A stretch of 19,951 nt of DNA, from positions 1-19,951 of the forward strand of contig JASEIZ010000008.1 in the NCBI GenBank assembly GCA_030017395.1. The letters are read 5' to 3'. Position 1 is the first letter of the stretch; each line of letters begins with the position of its first letter. A program made the position numbers and the translations under genes. Under the pieces are notes generated by a model that was not told where the DNA came from, did not search any database, and saw only the letters and a list, made by a program, of their open reading frames with translations. Positions 1 to 7,426 of the stretch are shown here, piece by piece. This DNA is from Desulfobacterales bacterium. GTDB taxonomy: Bacteria > Desulfobacterota > Desulfobacteria > Desulfobacterales > ETH-SRB1.

Positions 1-19
1 GCAGCAGGTGCGCCGCGTG

Positions 20-83
20 TGAGAGGACGGAAAACAAAAAGAAACTTCTTTGCGTCCTCTGCGGCTCTGCGGTGAATATAAAA
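20..83. repeat. Copy 1 of intergenic palindromic repeat, shortened form
   Basis: Bases 20-45 are identical to 2283-2308, and 46-83 are identical to 2405-2442. This is a second copy of the 2232-2434 element that lacks the 96-base block 2309-2404. The left arm of the longer copy (terminal repeat plus first half of hairpin 1) is not recognisable in bases 1-19. The copy therefore looks truncated on its left side or diverged there. It ends two bases before the first possible start codon of the GT9 gene, so it forms that gene's leader. Confidence 0.85.
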
Positions 84-84
84 T

Positions 85-1197
85 TTGAAAAACCTAAAGT
101 TTATGCTCATAAAAGGAAATAAATTAATAGCAAAAGATATCCGCAACATTTTATTGATCCAGCTCGGCGATATAGGCGATGTGGTGTGGGCGACACCGAC
201 CTTCCGTGCTGTAAAGGAGGCATATCTGCAGGCAAATGTTTCGGTTCTCTTGAGAGAAAGTTTCGGCTCGCTTCTTGAGGCAGATCCTCATATTCATAAA
301 ATTTTTCAAATAAAACGATCTAATGAAAATTTTTTAAAAAGGGCGGGAAAACAATTATTATTTATAAGAGAATTGCGGAAAGAGCACTTTGATCTGGTTT
401 TTGATTTGCGTTCAGATGACAGAGGCGCTTATATGGCTCTTTTGTCAGGCGCTCAAATCAGAGCTGCCTTGCTTTATCGCGGCCTCAAATGGCGTAATTT
501 TCTCTTTACACATCTCGTTGTTCCACCTGTTACCAATAAAATAATTTACGGCGCTGCAGAGCAGTCTCTTCAGATTGTAAGAGAATTCGGCATAGATGCA
601 AAAGACACTGTTCCGAAACTCTGGGTTTATGAAAAAGTCAAAAAATGTGCAAAACAACTCTTAGATGATAATGGAGTAATGACTTCAGGCAGATGGATTA
701 CACTGAATCCCTTTTCCAGATGGCATTACAAGGAATGGGATTATGAAAAATGGGTAAAGGTCATTGACTGGTTGTGGGAAGAATATAAAATTCCGACAGT
801 TATTGTCGGAGCTACCGAAGAGAGGAAAAAATCAATTGATATAGCCAATAAATGTAAAGGACGAATTTATAATCTCACCGGCAAAACGAGCCTGGGTGAA
901 CTGGCCGGAGTACTCAGCCTAAGCAGCCTGAATATAGGTGTTGACAGCGCAGCTCCACACATTGCTGCGGCTGTCGGAACGCCCACAATTACCATTTACG
1001 GCCCTTCCGAATGGCTGGTCTGGGCGCCTTTGGGTGAAATGCATAGCGTTATCACTCCGGATCGCGATTGTGCTCCATGCCACCAGAAGGGATGTGCCGG
1101 CAGCGGCACAAGTAAATGTCTTAAAGAGTTGACAATTGACAAGGTAGAAAGGGCTATTCATGGAGCCCTGGATAAGAGCGGGATACTTACAACCTGA
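85..1197 (+). CDS. GT9 glycosyltransferase, ADP-heptose:LPS heptosyltransferase type
   Basis: This 370-residue protein fits the GT9 family, which transfers heptose from ADP-heptose onto LPS-core or related acceptors at the inner face of the cytoplasmic membrane. The N-terminal Rossmann region carries ILLIQLGDIGDVVWATP, the usual GT9 opening. The C-terminal half has GVDSAAPHIAAAVGTPTITIYGPS, matching the D-S-x-P-x-H-x-A-x-x-x-G donor-site block. The tail has the cysteine cluster C-x2-C-x4-C seen in many members (DCAPCHQKGC). The start is uncertain: TTG at 85 is the longest option and ATG at 103 is a good alternative. Neither has a clear ribosome binding site, because a repeat element abuts the gene. 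The exact acceptor, and heptose rather than another sugar, cannot be read from sequence. The next gene begins 14 bases downstream. Confidence 0.9.
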   Translation: MKNLKFMLIKGNKLIAKDIRNILLIQLGDIGDVVWATPTFRAVKEAYLQANVSVLLRESFGSLLEADPHIHKIFQIKRSNENFLKRAGKQLLFIRELRKEHFDLVFDLRSDDRGAYMALLSGAQIRAALLYRGLKWRNFLFTHLVVPPVTNKIIYGAAEQSLQIVREFGIDAKDTVPKLWVYEKVKKCAKQLLDDNGVMTSGRWITLNPFSRWHYKEWDYEKWVKVIDWLWEEYKIPTVIVGATEERKKSIDIANKCKGRIYNLTGKTSLGELAGVLSLSSLNIGVDSAAPHIAAAVGTPTITIYGPSEWLVWAPLGEMHSVITPDRDCAPCHQKGCAGSGTSKCLKELTIDKVERAIHGALDKSGILTT

Positions 1198-1211
1198 AAG
1201 GATATAGAAAT

Positions 1212-2153
1212 ATGAGCAAGGTCTTAATCGGCATACCTGTTTTGGACAATGTGGAGATAACCAGAGCATGCCTGCAACATCTTTATCGAAACACTGAAAC
1301 TGATATATCAAGATTAAATGTTTCCGTTTTGATAGTTGATAATGGATCACAGAATAATATAGAAGATATTTTTCGACAAGAATTTAAAGATCCGAAATTT
1401 CCTACTTATTTTTCGAGAAATTCAGAAAATATTGGCGTGGCTGCCGCATGGAACCAAATATTAAAGTTTGCTCCAGAGAAACAAATCGAGAAAAACTTTT
1501 ATTATGATTATTACGTTATATCGAACAACGATGCGCTTTTTGGTATTGATTGGCTACAACCACTTGTAGAAACCATGGAAACTGACAAAAGCATAGGCTG
1601 GATTTCCGCCATAGAAAACGGATCACCTGTATTGGAAGAACTAATAGAAGCCCATTTGCTATCAAAGGAATATCGGATAAATCCACAAACACTATATACC
1701 ACTGAGGTCATTAATGAGAGTTTGAAGCGAATTTATGAAAAATGGGGCGGGCATGATCTTTTCTGCCGATTGGTAAAGAACAAGGACCTGCCTTTTTTTA
1801 TCCCATTTCAAAAAGAGGGCAGGTCTGCTGTCTGCTTTATGGTAAGACCTGCCATGATTAATCAGATCGGTTTTTTTGATCAAGACTATTCTCCAGTCGG
1901 CATCGCTGAAGACTTGGAATACTTTCTCAGAATGGAGCGAATTTTAATGCCATCGTGGTTAACGGATGAGACATATCCTGAAGATGCAAAATGGAAATGT
2001 GGTTTCTGTGGTAAGAGCGTTGTTCATCACAACTGGTGCAGTACACGCCAGGGGCCAAATTTTGATGGTCGAAAATGGGATAAGAAAAGAGAAAAGAATT
2101 GGAAAGCCAAGTTTGGAAAATCCCGCAAATTTTACACGAAATTACTTCCATAA
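1212..2153 (+). CDS. GT2-family glycosyltransferase
   Basis: The 313-residue protein has the GT-A fold signature of family 2 transferases. VLIGIPVLDNVEITRACLQHL opens the nucleotide-binding domain and is followed by VLIVDNGSQN. ENIGVAAAWNQ is the usual helix after the second strand. The metal-binding DxD position is represented by SNNDALF around residues 103-109. GFFDQDY followed by AEDLEYFLRM gives the acidic catalytic region. The C-terminal part is unusual in holding CGFCGKSVVHHNWCSTRQG, a Cys/His-rich patch that could bind metal or be structural. The start ATG has a GAAAGGA-like ribosome binding site about nine bases upstream. Donor and acceptor are unknown. It probably works with the GT9 and GT4 genes on the same glycan. 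Confidence 0.88.
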   Translation: MSKVLIGIPVLDNVEITRACLQHLYRNTETDISRLNVSVLIVDNGSQNNIEDIFRQEFKDPKFPTYFSRNSENIGVAAAWNQILKFAPEKQIEKNFYYDYYVISNNDALFGIDWLQPLVETMETDKSIGWISAIENGSPVLEELIEAHLLSKEYRINPQTLYTTEVINESLKRIYEKWGGHDLFCRLVKNKDLPFFIPFQKEGRSAVCFMVRPAMINQIGFFDQDYSPVGIAEDLEYFLRMERILMPSWLTDETYPEDAKWKCGFCGKSVVHHNWCSTRQGPNFDGRKWDKKREKNWKAKFGKSRKFYTKLLP

Positions 2154-2489
2154 AGTGGTTCTGATCCGAAAAATGGTAATACTCTATCTCTTTAAAAAAA
2201 TTGATAACAGGATAAATAAGAAAAATATATATCACCGCCGAGACGCAAAGAACGCAAAGATGAAAAGTTTTTTGTTTTCCGTTGAGAGGACGGAAAACAA
2301 AAAGAAACTCATTAGTAAAATTGTCATATCGAAGATATATTACATTTATATCAGACAGCTTAGCTTTTAAATTGTCGCCTCTCACGACAATTTAAAAAAT
2401 AAACTTCTTTGCGTCCTCTGCGGCTCTGCGGTGAATATAAAAACGGAAAGAAGTCTCTTTGAAAGACCTGAATTGTTACGAAGAATATT
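2154..2489. other. Intergenic region between GT2 and GT4, largely filled by a repeat
   Basis: This 336-base gap has no credible gene; open frames across it have no homology-like features and run through palindromes. Bases 2232-2434 are a structured repeat element, described separately. The flanks (2154-2231 and 2435-2489) are AT-rich and show no clear terminator or sigma-70 promoter. The GT4 start has only a weak upstream GAAG. Confidence 0.75.
2232..2434. repeat. Palindromic repeat element with imperfect terminal inverted repeats
   Basis: The ends, 2232-2262 and 2404-2434, are imperfect inverted repeats of about 31 bases with roughly five mismatches (motif tcaccgc.gag.cgca.ag.acgcaaag). Inside are three hairpins. 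Hairpin 1 has 14 paired bases (2269-2282 with 2290-2303) and loop tgagagg. A small hairpin lies at 2326-2338 (atatc-gaa-gatat). Hairpin 2 has 13 paired bases (2365-2377 with 2385-2397) and loop cctctca. Such 'caccgcagagacgc' elements are dispersed in many environmental bacterial genomes. It encodes no protein and is probably a MITE-like or REP-like element. Confidence 0.85.
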
Positions 2490-3671
2490 ATGAAAAAGAT
2501 TGCACTTGCAATGGAAAAATTTAGTTATTATGCGGGTGGAGCGGAATCGTATGCTGTTTCTCTCGCCACTTCACTTATAGAAAACGGGTGGGAAGTACAT
2601 TTCTTTGGAGAAACCTGGGATGGTGAACCTGAAGCAGCGGTTTTTCACAAGATAACCATTCCGAAATATCTTCCAGCCTGGCTCAAAATGGTCTTGTTTG
2701 CATTGAACCATAAGAGGGCAGTAAAAAATCAGGGTTTTGATGTTATTATGGGTTTTGGCAACACATTGTATATGAATGTTTATCAAAGCCATGGAGGCGT
2801 CCACTGGCTTTCGACAAAAAGAAAAGTTTACTCAGAAAAGAACAAATTTAAACGGGCAATAAAGCGGCTGCTTATCATTTTGTCACTGAAGCAATGGGTG
2901 AGAGCCTGGATTGAATCAGCGCCATTTAGACTTGATCCACGGCCAAGAATAGTGGCGATTTCTCAAATGATAAAAAAAGACATGAAGTCTTTTTTTAGAG
3001 TGCGGGGTGATGAAATTGAAGTTATATATAATGGTGTCGATACTTCTCGATACAACCAGAATTTATATCATGAGCTTAGAGGCCCGCTACGAAAGCAATC
3101 GGGGATAAAAGAGGACGAGGTCGTTTTCTTGTTTATTTCATATGACTTGAAAAAAAAGGGTATTGAGCCGCTTGTGGAGGCTGCGTCTAAATTAAAAAAA
3201 ACGGGTAATGCTAATTTTAAAGTCATGGTTATCGGCGGACTTCCCTATACAGCGCTTTCAAAGCAGATCAGGGCTCTCAATGTTGAAGATAAGATATTTT
3301 TTACAGGGCCGGTTCGCTCTACCGATGAATATTATGCAAACAGTGATGTATTTGTGCTTCCGACATATTATGACGCGTGTTCCCTCGTTGTAATTGAGGC
3401 AATGGCATGTGGTCTTCCGTCAATTACAACAAAGGCTAATGGCGCCGCCGGTATTATAGCTGATGGGAAGGATGGCTATATTATTCCTCATCCGCCCGGA
3501 GCGCAGGATCTGGCGAAAAAAATGCAGCTGCTTTTGGATTATGAGAAACGCAGGGAGATGTCCAGGGAAGCTTTGCTTACAGGCCGGAGCTATTCCGCAA
3601 AAAAGAATCATCAGGAGATGATGAGGATACTTGGCGAAGTGGCGGCTTTGAAAAGATTATGTGTAGGATAA
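2490..3671 (+). CDS. GT4-family glycosyltransferase, WaaG/RfaG-like
   Basis: The 393-residue GT-B fold protein starts with IALAMEKFSYYAGGAESYAVSLATSLIENGWEV, typical of retaining GT4 enzymes such as the LPS core glucosyltransferase WaaG. The linker-proximal block VIYNGVDTSRYN and the C-terminal donor-site block SLVVIEAMACGLPSITTKANGAAGII (E-x7-E region) are both present, as is DGKDGYIIPHPP. It uses a nucleotide sugar to extend a lipid-linked glycan on the cytoplasmic side; the sugar is not predictable. The ATG has a weak ribosome binding site (GAAG), and a repeat element ends about 50 bases upstream. The carbamoyltransferase gene follows six bases after its stop codon, consistent with cotranscription. 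Confidence 0.9.
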   Translation: MKKIALAMEKFSYYAGGAESYAVSLATSLIENGWEVHFFGETWDGEPEAAVFHKITIPKYLPAWLKMVLFALNHKRAVKNQGFDVIMGFGNTLYMNVYQSHGGVHWLSTKRKVYSEKNKFKRAIKRLLIILSLKQWVRAWIESAPFRLDPRPRIVAISQMIKKDMKSFFRVRGDEIEVIYNGVDTSRYNQNLYHELRGPLRKQSGIKEDEVVFLFISYDLKKKGIEPLVEAASKLKKTGNANFKVMVIGGLPYTALSKQIRALNVEDKIFFTGPVRSTDEYYANSDVFVLPTYYDACSLVVIEAMACGLPSITTKANGAAGIIADGKDGYIIPHPPGAQDLAKKMQLLLDYEKRREMSREALLTGRSYSAKKNHQEMMRILGEVAALKRLCVG

Positions 3672-3677
3672 ATTAAT

Positions 3678-5495
3678 ATGAATATTTTAGGGATCTCAGC
3701 ATTTTATCATGACAGTGCCGCCTGTCTTGTACAGAACGGTGAAATTGTTGCCGCAGCTCAGGAAGAACGCTTTACGCGCAAAAAGCACGACTTTGCCTTT
3801 CCTCGTAACGCCATCAACTATTGTCTTAAAGAAGGTGGTTTAAATGGGAAAAACCTGGACATTGTCGCTTTCTACGACAAGCCATTTATCAAGTTTGAAC
3901 GTATTCTGCAGACTTACCTGGCTTATGCGCCCTTTGGGATTAAATCGTTTATCAAGGCAATGCCATTATGGGTAAAGCAGAAATTATGGATGAAAGAGTT
4001 TATTAAAAAGGAACTAGGCTTTGAAGGAAAAATAATCTTTCCTGAACATCATGAGTCCCACGCTGCAAGCGCATTTTTTGCGTCACCCTTTCAGGAAGCT
4101 GGTTTTCTTACCATAGATGGGGTTGGTGAATGGGCGACCACAAGCTATGGAATCGGCAAAGACAATAATATACAAATCTTATCCGAGATTCATTTTCCAC
4201 ATTCACTGGGTCTTCTCTATTCCGCCTTTACTTATTACACCGGCTTTAAAGTCAATTCCGGTGAATATAAGGTAATGGGATTGGCGCCATACGGTGAACC
4301 TAAATATAAAGATTTGATCCTTTCAGAAGTGATGGATCTTAAAGAAGATGGTTCTTTCAAAATGAACATGGAGTACTTTAACTACTGCGCCGGTCTTACG
4401 ATGACCAACAAAAAATTCGGGAAATTATTCGGAGGTCCTCCTCGAAAACCGGAATCACAATTGACTCAGCGGGATATGGACCTTGCCCGTTCAGTTCAGG
4501 AAGCAACAGAAGAAGTAATGCTCCGCATGGTTAGGCATATCCACAAAGAAACCAACTATAAAAACCTTTGCCTTGCAGGTGGTGTGGCTTTGAATTGTGT
4601 TGGCAATGGAAGAATCTTGCGCGAGGGCCCCTTTGACAATCTTTGGATACAGCCTGCTGTCGGCGATGCCGGAGGAGCGCTCGGAGCAGCCCTTTTTGTT
4701 TGGTACCAGTACCTGAAAAACCAGAGGAACTTAGATGCGGAAAAGAAAGCTCAAAAAACATCATACCTGGGGCCGGAATTTGAAAACAAATATATCTTAG
4801 AATACCTGAAAAACAATGCTATTCCTTACGAGGAATCATCTGATGAAGAAATTCCTGAAAAAATTGCAGATTTGATAGCAGATCAAAAGGTCGTAGGCTG
4901 GTTCCAGGGACGGATGGAATTTGGTCCCAGGGCTTTGGGCAGCCGTTCAATTATTGGAGACGCACGCTCCCAGAAGATGCAGGAAACAATGAATCTGAAG
5001 ATTAAATTTCGTGAAAGTTTTCGTCCATTCGCGCCCTCTGTACTTAAAGAAAAGGCTTCTGACTTTTTTGAAATAGACACGGAAAGCCCATATATGCTGT
5101 TGGTAGCCCCGGTAAAGGGAAATATTCGCAGAGAAATGTCAAAAGAAGAACAAAGGCTTTTTGGCCTTGAAAAACTTCATGTTTCGCGTTCTATTATTCC
5201 AGCGGTAACACATGTTGATTACTCAGCGCGCATACAAACAGTCAGCGTGGAAGACAATCCTTTGTATTATAAAATGATCGCAAAATTTGACGAAAAACAT
5301 GGATGCCCTGTAATCATAAACACATCGTTTAACGTCAGGGGAGAGCCTATTGTATGCACTCCCGAAGATGCCTATCTTTGCTTTATGCGAACCAATATGG
5401 ATTATCTTATTATGGGTAATTACCTGTTGGACAAAACTGAACAAAAACCGTTGGATCAGGATATAGACTGGCAAAAGGAATTTGAGCTGGATTAG
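3678..5495 (+). CDS. NodU/TobZ/SxtI-family O-carbamoyltransferase
   Basis: At 605 residues this is the usual length for the family, which uses carbamoyl phosphate and ATP to form carbamoyl-adenylate and then carbamoylates a hydroxyl, commonly on a sugar. The N-terminal Kae1/ASKHA-type domain has MNILGISAFYHDSAACLV, the metal-binding histidines in HHESH (residues 124-128), TIDGVGEW (145-152) and LCLAGGVALNCVGNGRI. The C-terminal YrdC-like domain has GWFQGRMEFGPRALGSRSI and VIINTSFNVRGEPIVCTPEDA. All expected motifs are present. A ribosome binding site (AGGA) precedes the ATG. It is followed directly by SxtJ-family and DUF5989 genes, so the target is probably a membrane-associated glycan, here or on its lipid carrier. 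The acceptor hydroxyl is unknown. Confidence 0.95.
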   Translation: MNILGISAFYHDSAACLVQNGEIVAAAQEERFTRKKHDFAFPRNAINYCLKEGGLNGKNLDIVAFYDKPFIKFERILQTYLAYAPFGIKSFIKAMPLWVKQKLWMKEFIKKELGFEGKIIFPEHHESHAASAFFASPFQEAGFLTIDGVGEWATTSYGIGKDNNIQILSEIHFPHSLGLLYSAFTYYTGFKVNSGEYKVMGLAPYGEPKYKDLILSEVMDLKEDGSFKMNMEYFNYCAGLTMTNKKFGKLFGGPPRKPESQLTQRDMDLARSVQEATEEVMLRMVRHIHKETNYKNLCLAGGVALNCVGNGRILREGPFDNLWIQPAVGDAGGALGAALFVWYQYLKNQRNLDAEKKAQKTSYLGPEFENKYILEYLKNNAIPYEESSDEEIPEKIADLIADQKVVGWFQGRMEFGPRALGSRSIIGDARSQKMQETMNLKIKFRESFRPFAPSVLKEKASDFFEIDTESPYMLLVAPVKGNIRREMSKEEQRLFGLEKLHVSRSIIPAVTHVDYSARIQTVSVEDNPLYYKMIAKFDEKHGCPVIINTSFNVRGEPIVCTPEDAYLCFMRTNMDYLIMGNYLLDKTEQKPLDQDIDWQKEFELD

Positions 5496-5505
5496 GGGAA
5501 AGACA

Positions 5506-5922
5506 ATGATTGTTGAAGAGATAAAAAACATCAAGAGCGGCAAATCCGATCTTCGCAAATTCGGGATAACAATGGGTATTGTACTAATGCTGCTGGGAGG
5601 GCTGTTTTTCTGGCGCGAAAAGGGCTATTACTTTTATTTCTTCATTTTTGCTTCCGGATTTATTGTTACAGGGCTTGCTGTCCCGGGTGTTTTGAAACCC
5701 GCCCATAAGGTTTGGATGACAATATCAATTATATTGGGCTGGATTATGACAAGGGTGATTCTGAGCATTTTGTTTTATCTGGTTGTTACGCCCACAAGAT
5801 GGCTGGCAAGACTGTTTGGGAAACAATTCCTTGACTTAAAAATAAATAAGAACGTCAAGAGCTATTGGATTCCTAAAAAAGAATTAAAATTAAATAAAGC
5901 TGATTATGAAAAACAATTTTAG
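5506..5922 (+). CDS. SxtJ-family small membrane protein
   Basis: This 138-residue protein has two or three hydrophobic segments (about residues 20-55 and 65-95) and the SxtJ-like pattern: a short charged N-terminus, a central membrane hairpin, LVVTPTRWLARLFGKQFLDL and a WIPKK-like tail. SxtJ was named from the saxitoxin cluster, where it lies beside the carbamoyltransferase SxtI; its biochemical role is not established as far as I know. ATG 5506 is chosen over the longer TTG at 5482 because AGGGGAAAG lies just upstream and the longer start would overlap the carbamoyltransferase. Its position directly behind a carbamoyltransferase and ahead of a DUF5989 gene supports the assignment. A membrane scaffold or acceptor-presenting role is inference. 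Confidence 0.85.
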   Translation: MIVEEIKNIKSGKSDLRKFGITMGIVLMLLGGLFFWREKGYYFYFFIFASGFIVTGLAVPGVLKPAHKVWMTISIILGWIMTRVILSILFYLVVTPTRWLARLFGKQFLDLKINKNVKSYWIPKKELKLNKADYEKQF

Positions 5923-5957
5923 TATGCTTTAATACTGCCGGGTTAGGAGAAGACAAC

Positions 5958-6116
5958 ATGAGTAAACTATCCATAATTTTGGAATTCTGGGATTTTTTAA
6001 AAGTTCGCAAGAAATGGTGGCTGGCACCGATAATTATCTTTCTGGTGCTCATTGGAGCAATGCTTATACTTGCAGAAGGCTCGGCGGTTGCGCCTTTTAT
6101 ATACACTCTGTTTTAG
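5958..6116 (+). CDS. DUF5989/SxtK-like small membrane protein
   Basis: This 52-residue ORF begins MSKLSIILEFWDFLKVRKKWW and ends EGSAVAPFIYTLF. It has a single transmembrane helix at about residues 22-40, preceded by an amphipathic, basic, Trp-rich stretch. That organisation matches the DUF5989 family, which is found next to SxtJ and NodU-type carbamoyltransferases and corresponds to SxtK of the saxitoxin cluster. A strong ribosome binding site (TAGGAG, about seven bases upstream) supports translation. It lies 35 bases behind the sxtJ-like gene and about 45 bases before the SGNH gene, in the same direction. The function is unknown; a small partner subunit of a membrane carbamoylation complex is plausible. 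It is easily missed because of its size. Confidence 0.88.
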   Translation: MSKLSIILEFWDFLKVRKKWWLAPIIIFLVLIGAMLILAEGSAVAPFIYTLF

Positions 6117-6160
6117 TAGAACAGGTCAGATACATCATTTTCAGGGGAAATTGCTTCTGT

Positions 6161-7351
6161 ATGAAAAAGAAAATCACATCTTTTTTCTTAAACATAATTC
6201 TAATTGTCATATCACTTGGTGCGGCAGTTTTGCTTGTTGAGGCAATCCTCCCATTTTTTAACATTCGCACCATCGAAGAAGCCGTCTATCAGGCAAGGCG
6301 TCCGGTTGTTCAAGGTATCTTTGGGGAATACCACCCGCAGCTTTCCTATACTTTGAAAAAGAACCTGAAAAACGTAAGGTTATACTATCCGGGCCAACTG
6401 GATTATACAATTACTACAAACAAATATGGTTTTAGGGGGTCTGACTGGGATCTGTCACCCGAAAGAAAAAATATTGTTATTATAGGTGATTCATTTGCTT
6501 TTGGATGGGGTGTTCAGTGGGAAGAAACAGCAGGGCAGATTCTCGAAAGAGAGCTGCAAAAATCTGATCCATTATATCAGGTAATCAACCTGGCCACTTC
6601 GGGATGGGATCTGGATCGCATAATTCAGAGCCTGGAACTTTACAAAGATTTATTAAAACCTGTTGCTGTCGTATATATCTTTTGCCCCAATGATCTCTTG
6701 GGTGGCATTAAGAAACTGCCTTCCGGCGATTATGACATAGAATATCATTCCAGACCTGGCGATGAAGAAAGTTTTAAGGCAATGGTTGCACGCCAGCAAC
6801 CCGATTACTGGTCATGGAACAAGTTCTACCGAAGTTCGTACGGAAAGGCTTACCATGCCCGTATCATAAGACCCATATTCAGTACAAGGATTCGCAAATC
6901 CCTGAGCATCGATCCTGCGCCTGAGGGATATGATTTCCCGCCACCTATTGATCCTCCAGATGAATGCACACTTGATGAAGAACACAAAGAGTTTTTTCTA
7001 TATTGTCTTAATCGTCTTTATGCGGACGCGGGGCAAAACAATTTTTATATTTTGGACACATCTGATAAATCGATATTATATAGAAAAGATAAACCTGATA
7101 ATCGAAGATGGATTTTGAGGGAATTTTGCCTGAAGACACAGGGTGCTTATTACATAGACTTTGAAACATTTGTCAGGAAAACCCCTGGCAGCAGAAAATA
7201 CTATCTGGACTACGACGACCACTGGTCTCCGGAAGGGCACGATACTGCGGCCAGACTGCTTTTGGAAGAGATGGCATTCAAGAATGACGGTCTCGTAAAA
7301 AGTCGAAAAGTTCTCTTTTCAGTCATTCCGGCGAAAGCCGGAATCCAGTAA
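6161..7351 (+). CDS. Membrane-anchored SGNH/GDSL hydrolase-fold protein 1
   Basis: The 396-residue protein has an N-terminal membrane anchor (residues 5-33) followed by an SGNH domain. NIVIIGDSFAFGWG (GDSF at 109-112) supplies the nucleophilic serine. NLATSGWD is block II-like and FCPNDL supplies the block III Asn. DYDDHWSPEGH supplies the C-terminal Asp/His pair, in the D-x-H-W form seen in AlgJ/AlgX-like proteins. It could be an O-acetyl esterase, an acetyltransferase or another acyl-handling enzyme facing the periplasm. ATG 6161 is chosen because AGGGGAAA lies about ten bases upstream; the longer frame from 6014 overlaps the DUF5989 gene. The last residues after MAFKND, ending VIPAKAGIQ, are encoded by an inserted palindromic repeat and are probably not part of the ancestral protein. 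Confidence 0.88.
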   Translation: MKKKITSFFLNIILIVISLGAAVLLVEAILPFFNIRTIEEAVYQARRPVVQGIFGEYHPQLSYTLKKNLKNVRLYYPGQLDYTITTNKYGFRGSDWDLSPERKNIVIIGDSFAFGWGVQWEETAGQILERELQKSDPLYQVINLATSGWDLDRIIQSLELYKDLLKPVAVVYIFCPNDLLGGIKKLPSGDYDIEYHSRPGDEESFKAMVARQQPDYWSWNKFYRSSYGKAYHARIIRPIFSTRIRKSLSIDPAPEGYDFPPPIDPPDECTLDEEHKEFFLYCLNRLYADAGQNNFYILDTSDKSILYRKDKPDNRRWILREFCLKTQGAYYIDFETFVRKTPGSRKYYLDYDDHWSPEGHDTAARLLLEEMAFKNDGLVKSRKVLFSVIPAKAGIQ

Positions 7352-7426
7352 ATTCAATGCTTTCTGGATGCCGGATCAAGTCCGGCATGACGATTTCGAG
7401 ACTTTTTACGAGTCCATCAAGAATGA
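7278..7426. repeat. Inserted palindromic element with terminal inverted repeats and flanking direct repeat
   Basis: A 129-base element (7288-7416) has 17-base terminal inverted repeats with two mismatches, whose core is ctcgtaaaaagtc at 7292-7304 and its complement at 7400-7412. It is flanked by a perfect 10-base direct repeat, tcaagaatga, at 7278-7287 and 7417-7426. Inside are two hairpins: attccggc-gaaa-gccggaat, and atgccgga-tcaag-tccggcat. The inner pair are themselves related inverted repeats (gtcat.ccgg and ccgg.atccag). This is the dispersed repeat whose translation gives the VIPAKAGIQ peptide in many environmental proteobacterial annotations. It carries no transposase, so it is a MITE-like, trans-mobilised element. 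Confidence 0.88.

Noticed and set aside
919..1350. 143-codon reverse frame across the GT9/GT2 junction
   Set aside because: It is antisense to two well-supported genes and has no motifs or ribosome binding site.
1966..2370. 134-codon forward frame overlapping the end of GT2 and the repeat
   Set aside because: It is out of frame with a well-supported GT2 and runs through palindromic repeat DNA; no ribosome binding site or protein-like composition.
1927..2385. 152-codon reverse frame across the end of GT2 and the repeat
   Set aside because: It is antisense to GT2 and its remainder is repeat; no family motif.
2232..2434. CRISPR array or tRNA in the GT2-GT4 gap
   Set aside because: There are no regularly spaced direct repeats and no cloverleaf; the structure is inverted repeats and hairpins.
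6014..7351. Longer 445-residue start for SGNH protein 1
   Set aside because: The first 49 residues overlap the DUF5989 gene out of frame and have no membrane-anchor logic; ATG 6161 has a good ribosome binding site.
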